From NCBI GenBank assembly GCA_964030475.1, contig CAXIPT010000005.1, positions 4,793,960 to 4,857,959 of the forward strand: a stretch of 64,000 nucleotides of DNA, given 5' to 3'. Shown in pieces: positions 58,530-64,000 of this stretch; position 1 is the stretch's first letter, and each line of letters starts with the position of its first letter. The translations under genes and the position numbers were made by a program. A model generated the notes under the pieces. The model was given only the letters and a program-made list of their open reading frames with translations. It had not been told where the DNA came from and searched no databases. Origin of the DNA: Tethya wilhelma. Its lineage: Eukaryota; Porifera; Demospongiae; Tethyida; Tethyidae.

Positions 58530-61500
58530 TTTTACAGGTATTTAATTTTGGACACTACTTTCATAGAAAATCGTTTGTCTGTGATAAGCAACACTATCAG
58601 TTTCCACTCAGCTTCTTTTGTACAAGCTCTCAATGGAGAGACTTTCAATGGTCAGCTCATGTGTACTCTTCGTAATGGGACACAAATACAACAGGACATA
58701 GTATACGATGTACTGAATGACTTCTACAACTGCAGTACAGTAAATGGTGGCTTCCGAACTGGGTCTCTCTCTACCACAATCGGTGTGACTGAGTTCTACA
58801 CATACACTGGTTACAACGGTGCTTGTGGTGTAGTTTTTGGCCCTGTTGTTACTCCAATTTCACCTTCAGATGTCCTAGAGGCTGATCCTCTTTCAGTTGG
58901 CGGCAAGGTCTTTGTGAGACTAGGAGAACCTGACTGTGTACTGGGTGTGACATGCAATGCTACCGAGATAGTAACGGGTGTTTGCGATTCCAACCTAGGG
59001 GGCTTTGCAGAAGTTACACTGGCTCCTTTACCGTTCTCAATCGTGGATCCAGATGGCCTCGAAAATTCCAACTTTTTCTACTCCATAGAGTCTGGAAACG
59101 ATGGTGGATACTTCGCTATAGCCAGCGACACTGGTATTCTCACACTGGTGAGAACACTGGACAGAGATACTGGACCAGACTCCTTTACAATTGTAATTGA
59201 AGTGACCGACGGACGGTTTGAAGCCACATTCTCATTCTCCATCACAATTACCGATGAAAATGACAATCCTCCGATGCCCTCTGTGTCTCCAGTTGTGAGC
59301 AGCGTACCAGAAGGAGCACCCATTGGAACACCAGCAGCTACGTTTAGCTTTATAGACAATGATGAGGGTGTGAATGCTGAAATCACATACTTCTTCAGCG
59401 ATCCTAACACTGACTTCAATATCCCTGACAACAGAGTTGGAGTTATCGTAACCAGTCGCGTCTTCGACTACGAAGCAGGTGACAGATTCTTTAATCTTAC
59501 GATAGTTGCAACAGATGGAGGATCACCACCGCTGACAGGAACTGTTGTGGTCGAGATTAGCATTGCCGATGAGAATGACAACCGGCCACTTATCACAGTG
59601 GCTGATGTTCCTTTTGTAGCATTTGTTGAAGACGGCCCGCCCGTACAACCGGCCGAGGTTACTGTGTCTGATGCTGACAGTTCAGTATTCCCGATTCTGT
59701 TTGCCGTAGTGTCCATTACTGATGCCAGAGATGGAGAGAGTGAAGTTCTGATAGCTGGTTTCGTGCCTGCTGGCTTCTCATATGTTCTGTATAACAACAC
59801 TCTATTGATTGCTGGAGGTGGTTCTCCTGCCGTGTACGGTTCAATCCTGAGCCAGATTCTCTATGAGAATACAGCTGCTGAGTTCAACCCACCTCTTGAA
59901 AGAAACATAGAATATGCAGTGTGTGATGATTTTGCCGATCGCTCAGTTGTCTCCACTCTTTCTTCAAACACACAACTGGCTCTTCAATCTGCCAGTTCCA
60001 TTGATGCATCCCTGCCTATCTCTGATGCTGAAATATTGCTCAATTCATGTGCAGATCTTGTATCTGATTCTACCACTCTACAACTGAATGCAACAAACGA
60101 TCGTCCTACCCTTGCTAATGTCACTGTCGAGTTTCCAGCTATTCGAGAAGACATGCAAGACCAGACGAACAGAGGTTCGTTTGTAATTGATGTTTTTGGT
60201 GAAATTGTTGTCGACAGTGACCTAGACTCTCTTCCCGGCATTGCTGTGATTGGTCAAGATGGTCCAGCTGTTAGCCAGTTTGCACAGATCACAGACAATC
60301 AACGATGTCGAGACTTGTATGATCTTGCTGTACCACTAGCATCGGGACTGCCTGATCTCTGTGACTGCCCTCAAGGCCCAGATACTGCTCTCACTTGTGT
60401 TGAATATCCCGATGAAGTGACCTTCTACTGTGTGAGATTTGTGTCACTAGCAGTCCAAGTGGATGCATGCCAATACAATCATCCAGGAGGTAGCTTGGGA
60501 TTAAATCTTCCCAACTTCTTCTCTCTTTCCTCGATAGAGCTTGACTTTGGTTCGGGCGAAATCGTTGACTTGACAGAACTCATCACCAGAGGGTATGTGT
60601 CCTTCCAGTTTGAGAGTATAGAACAGCTGTACAACTTTACTTATTCCTTTGCCACATTCACCTACACAACAACCACTAACCTGGAGGTGTCTTCATCCTC
60701 TTATTCTTTTACAACCATCTTCCAGAGTATTAGGATCGTTACAGAAACATTTTCACTCCTACTCGGGCCATTTTCGATCATTCGATGGGTCCCACTTCCA
60801 AATGCAAATGGAATATCTTACATCACATTCAGAGCATGGGATGGCAGCAATGGTCTACCGCCAGGCTCTCGAGGCATAGATTCAACTGTTATTACTGACA
60901 CCTCTTTCTCCATAGGCACTGGAAATGCAACAGTTGAAATTGTACCAGTCAATGATCCTCCAATTCTGCAGCTAGGAGGTCCTGGAGTACTGGATTACAA
61001 CACTTCATACACGGAAGGAGGAATGTCTGCATTTGTATCTGCACGCAACATAGCTGTGCTTGAATTTGATGCCGTTGACCTTATGCTGTCGGACCTTCGA
61101 GTGAATATTTCAGGTCTTGGAGGCAGCTGTGACTTACCCGATTTCCAGGGAGATTCTAGCGACCGTTTGACCTACCTTAACGACACTTTGGTACCTCTTG
61201 ATGATGTCATTGTGGAGAGAATTGGTCAGGCCTGTGTGAACTATCTTTTCCAAGGATCACTGAGTGTGGATCAATGGAGGGCCTTCATCTCGATGATCAG
61301 GTTCAGAGTGGACGATGATGAACCTAGCGACCACACACGAGAGCTATCGTTTGTTATCAGCGACTCTGTGAGTACCAGTCAGCCATCTTATACGACCATT
61401 GAAGTATTCCTTGTGAGTGATGTGTGTCCTGTGATTTCACTGCCAGGAGCAAGTCCAGTCTTGTATCGAGAGCACAGTCCCGCAGTCGTGCTAGATGGAA

Positions 61501-64000
61501 CACTAAATGTGACAGATGGTGACCGCCGTCCCCAAATACAATCTGCTCGAGTGGAAATTTTGGCCAACATGGCTAACCCTTGCACCAGTTGTACTCTTAC
61601 TGCAAATGTTAATTCAACTTCTATAACATCTTCTTTTGATGAATCCACCCTGGTTCTCACCTTATCTGGCCTTGCCTCACCAGAGGACTATGAAACAGTT
61701 CTCAGGACAGTGAGCTTCAGTCACGATGGAGATGAACCAGACTTCAATCTTGTCACTGTCCGTTTCTCTGTCCAAGATCCAGCAGCTTCACCCTGTCCAA
61801 GTGCCATGGCCGAAACAAGTGTCATGATTGAACACATCAATGATAATCCCGCAGAACTTTTCCTAAACTTTCCCAGTCCAACCTTTGCTACAGACTACAC
61901 AGAGGGAGATACTAATGCAAGAGTCACTGGATCTGATGTAAGAATCATTGACGTTGATGGAGAGATCTCTCCTTCATACAACATCAGTTTCCAAATTACA
62001 CAAGGATGTGTGCCTAGCGAAGATGAGTTGATATTTGACAGCACAGGAGGTTTCTCACCAGCTACTGTTTACACTCCATACGATTCAACATCCTGTTCTC
62101 TCTTCTTAAGTGGATCCTCGAGTGACTTGATCAATGATCTTCTCCGATTGAGGTACATCAATCGAGATATCAACAATCCTTCTAGGGGACTAAGGATAAT
62201 TGAGATTTTCATCATTGACTATGTTAACTCTGAAGCTGCTGTTGATAGAACAGCCACAGTTTCAAGTGTTAACGTATCTCCAGTGAATGATCCACCCATC
62301 ATTGACTTGGATATTGCAAGTGGAGTGTCAGACAGCTTTGTAACACACATACTTGGCACCACCACATCCAGTATAGTTGGTTCAGCAGGTGGATCTATCA
62401 CAGATTTTGACAGTCCTAACCTGGTCGAGTTGCGACTTACTCTCAGAGAATTTGATCCAAATGGAATAGAAGTTAGACCAAGATCTGATCTAGTTTCTGA
62501 GTCATTGCAGATCGCCTCTATTGATCTAGCTTCCTTAGGTCTGCTCAGTTCCTTCTTTGAGTCTACTGGTGAGCTGAGAATCAGTGGTTCTTCTTCAGTA
62601 GCCAACTACAATGCGCTGTTGAATGATATAGTCTATTCTAATTTAAGGATTCCACCGTCGGCAACGGAAAATCGAAGAGAAGTGACTGTCATTGCTAGTG
62701 ATGGAATTATGTTCAGTTCACAGGCAACTGCCACTATCACATTCCAAGGAATGTTGAGACCTCCCCTGCTTGATTTGAACGGAAATGAGCCAGGAACTGA
62801 TGTTGCTGGCACATATATCACCACCACTACCCCACTGACCATTGCACCGAACACAGTCCTCTTTGATGAAGACAGTGACAACATTTGCAGTGTCAACATC
62901 ACCTTGGCCGGACCAGACACAACCTGTCCTGCTAGTAGCATTGGATTTGAATCTGCTTTCTCTGATATCATCGTTGAAGTCACTGACGTTGGTGGTGGAA
63001 CCCTCTACTCACTCACCTCCACCTTTGCCGACTGCAGAGATGCAATAGTTTACCAAAGTGTCTTGAGAGGTATGACTTTCTCCACTCCTGACTCAGCTAC
63101 TCCGGGCACATGCTCACTCTCAATCTTTGCCACCGATATTCGTACGTCTGTGAGCAGAACAGTGCGAGCTGAGATAGAAGTGAGAACGTTCAATGCACCT
63201 CCCTTCATTGATCTTGACCTCGGTCTATCTGGAAGGGACTACTCTACAGTGTACTTCCAGGGAGGCCGAATACAGAACATTGTGAGTATATTTGATGCAG
63301 CTACTGCACGTAATATAACGGACATGACAATAGTTGGAGAAGCTGATGGAGAAGCACCTGCAGATGATGGAACTTCTAACCATGGTGTCGTGATCCTTGA
63401 GGAATCCAATGCAGGCTACACCTTGTTTGATGTTGACAGTCCTACGCTCGAGTACTTGCAGGTTGAGTTCATTCTTGGAGCATCACTGCAGTATGATGTT
63501 GTGAGGTTCCCATGCTTGCCTCCAGTTGGTATTCCAGATAGCGGATGCAACGCATCTAATCCTGGACCAATCACTTTTAGAACTCCAACGTGTGATGATA
63601 CTGTCTTTGGTGCCTGTAGCTCGCCTAATGATCTCTGCTCCGACCTTCAAGTTACCATCTTCTGTACAGGAAGCAGCAGAAAGGCTTACCGCTTCCAGTA
63701 CTTGACCGATTCATCAACAGCCCGCTACGAAATCCTTCTGGGCTACTTAGGGTACGAGTATCTTCTCTCCCGAGGTGGAAGTATCAACCAAATCAGAGTG
63801 ATCAACGTGACCGTGTTTGATGGGATCAGTCAGATGTTCAATCCACAAGCTCTCACGAGGGTGAGAATCCGAAATCAGGACGTACTCATCATTGATGTTG
63901 ACCCGCCTGCACCGAACGCAACATTTGTTGTGTATGAGGATGAGAGACCTGGTCGAACGTGCAACTTGTACACTCTAAGCGTTACACGGCTTGATGGTAC
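49638..64000 (+). CDS. Giant adhesion protein with cadherin, LamG-like and adhesin-type repeats (3' end off window)
   Basis: Exons: 49638-50939, 51105-57528, 57778-58078, 58538 to the edge; about 4,500 residues in the window, one open frame. Start taken at ACCATGG (49638), which precedes a signal peptide (LTPSALVALLVLLVPRVQAQ); another ATG is 4 codons upstream. Exon 1: one adhesin-type module and two cadherin repeats (TNANDNAPEF near 50470). Exon 2 opens with a LamG/concanavalin-like domain (TAYSFNGRDD, FTISFWILVEENS, GNWHFLSLTVDF), then alternates Cys-poor modules ending in Y-x2-L-L-x3-Y-x-N ... R-x-h-x3-h-x-D with cadherin repeats (NTNDNNP, DANDEPP, PVDDNPP, DENEFPP, NVNDEAP, DSNDIVP, DINEFPP). 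Exon 4 adds more of both (DENDNPP, DENDNRP). No TM segment is reached, so secreted versus anchored is open. Confidence 0.93.
51058..51096. repeat. (TTA)n microsatellite before exon 2 of the giant gene
   Basis: Trinucleotide tta/att repeat directly upstream of the acceptor ttttcgtag at 51104. Confidence 0.9.
52600..53480 (+). repeat. Inverted near-identical block shared with the GPCR exon
   Basis: Plus-strand partner of 45330-46215, inside the giant-gene exon 2. It begins near the codons for IDIQTIDDVP and ends near NDTAFCNITI; the following NDNNP cadherin linker of the giant gene is absent from the GPCR. Confidence 0.88.
57607..57669. mobile_element. Foldback element, family B, diverged copy 3
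   Basis: cctcatccccaggccctccc and the opposing gggtctgggggaggagcctgg resemble the arms at 9563-9653, within intron 2 of the giant gene. A GT repeat follows at 57671-57694. Confidence 0.5.
58465..58527. repeat. (TC)n polypyrimidine tract of giant-gene exon 4
   Basis: About 31 CT units, then tatttttacag and exon 4 at 58538. Confidence 0.9.

Overview
The window is metazoan nuclear DNA: multi-exon genes with GT-AG introns, one good U12-type AT-AC intron and one GC-AG intron, and families that mark animals (muscleblind, TNF ligand, adhesion GPCR, type II diacylglycerol kinase, AMPK gamma with a long N-terminus). Short introns, very dense dinucleotide microsatellites, small foldback elements and giant cadherin/adhesin-repeat ectodomains fit an early-branching animal. 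A sponge is my best guess, but the sequence does not prove it. Runs of N (1851-1916, 3453, 11412) lie in microsatellites, so this is a draft assembly.

Layout, left to right. 1-8909 (-): type II diacylglycerol kinase, 3' end off the window, with a 5'-truncated retroelement in its first intron from the left. 9256-10596 (-): AP-1 sigma. 11204-12739 (-): muscleblind-like CCCH protein, head to head with IFT80 (+, 13068-21201, 21 exons). 21331-22753 (-): carboxypeptidase M-like enzyme, head to head with an FLVCR-like transporter (+, 22984-27111) that carries a tandem duplication of three exons. 27638-34050 (+): an unrecognised coiled-coil (BAR-like) tyrosine-motif protein. 34613-36287 (-): TNF-family ligand. 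38048-42107 (+): AMPK gamma. 42599-46674 (-): adhesion GPCR. 49638 to beyond 64000 (+): giant secreted or membrane protein with cadherin, LamG-like and adhesin-type repeats.

The most unusual part is 42599-64000. A divergent pair (adhesion GPCR and giant adhesion protein) shares one type of extracellular repeat. An inverted block of about 0.9 kb is nearly identical between them while the flanking parts of the same modules are much more diverged, which looks like gene conversion. In addition, the roughly 1.9-kb block carrying the shared bidirectional promoter and both gene starts is repeated in tandem (46476-48353 and 48354-50259), leaving two truncated gene starts facing each other. Either this is a young locus that builds new receptor ectodomains from a neighbour, or part of it is collapsed or duplicated haplotype assembly; long reads would decide.

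Exon models were built by hand from splice signals and protein similarity recalled for each family. For DGK, AP1S, IFT80, carboxypeptidase, FLVCR, the BAR-like gene, TNF, AMPK gamma and the GPCR the exon lengths keep one open frame throughout.
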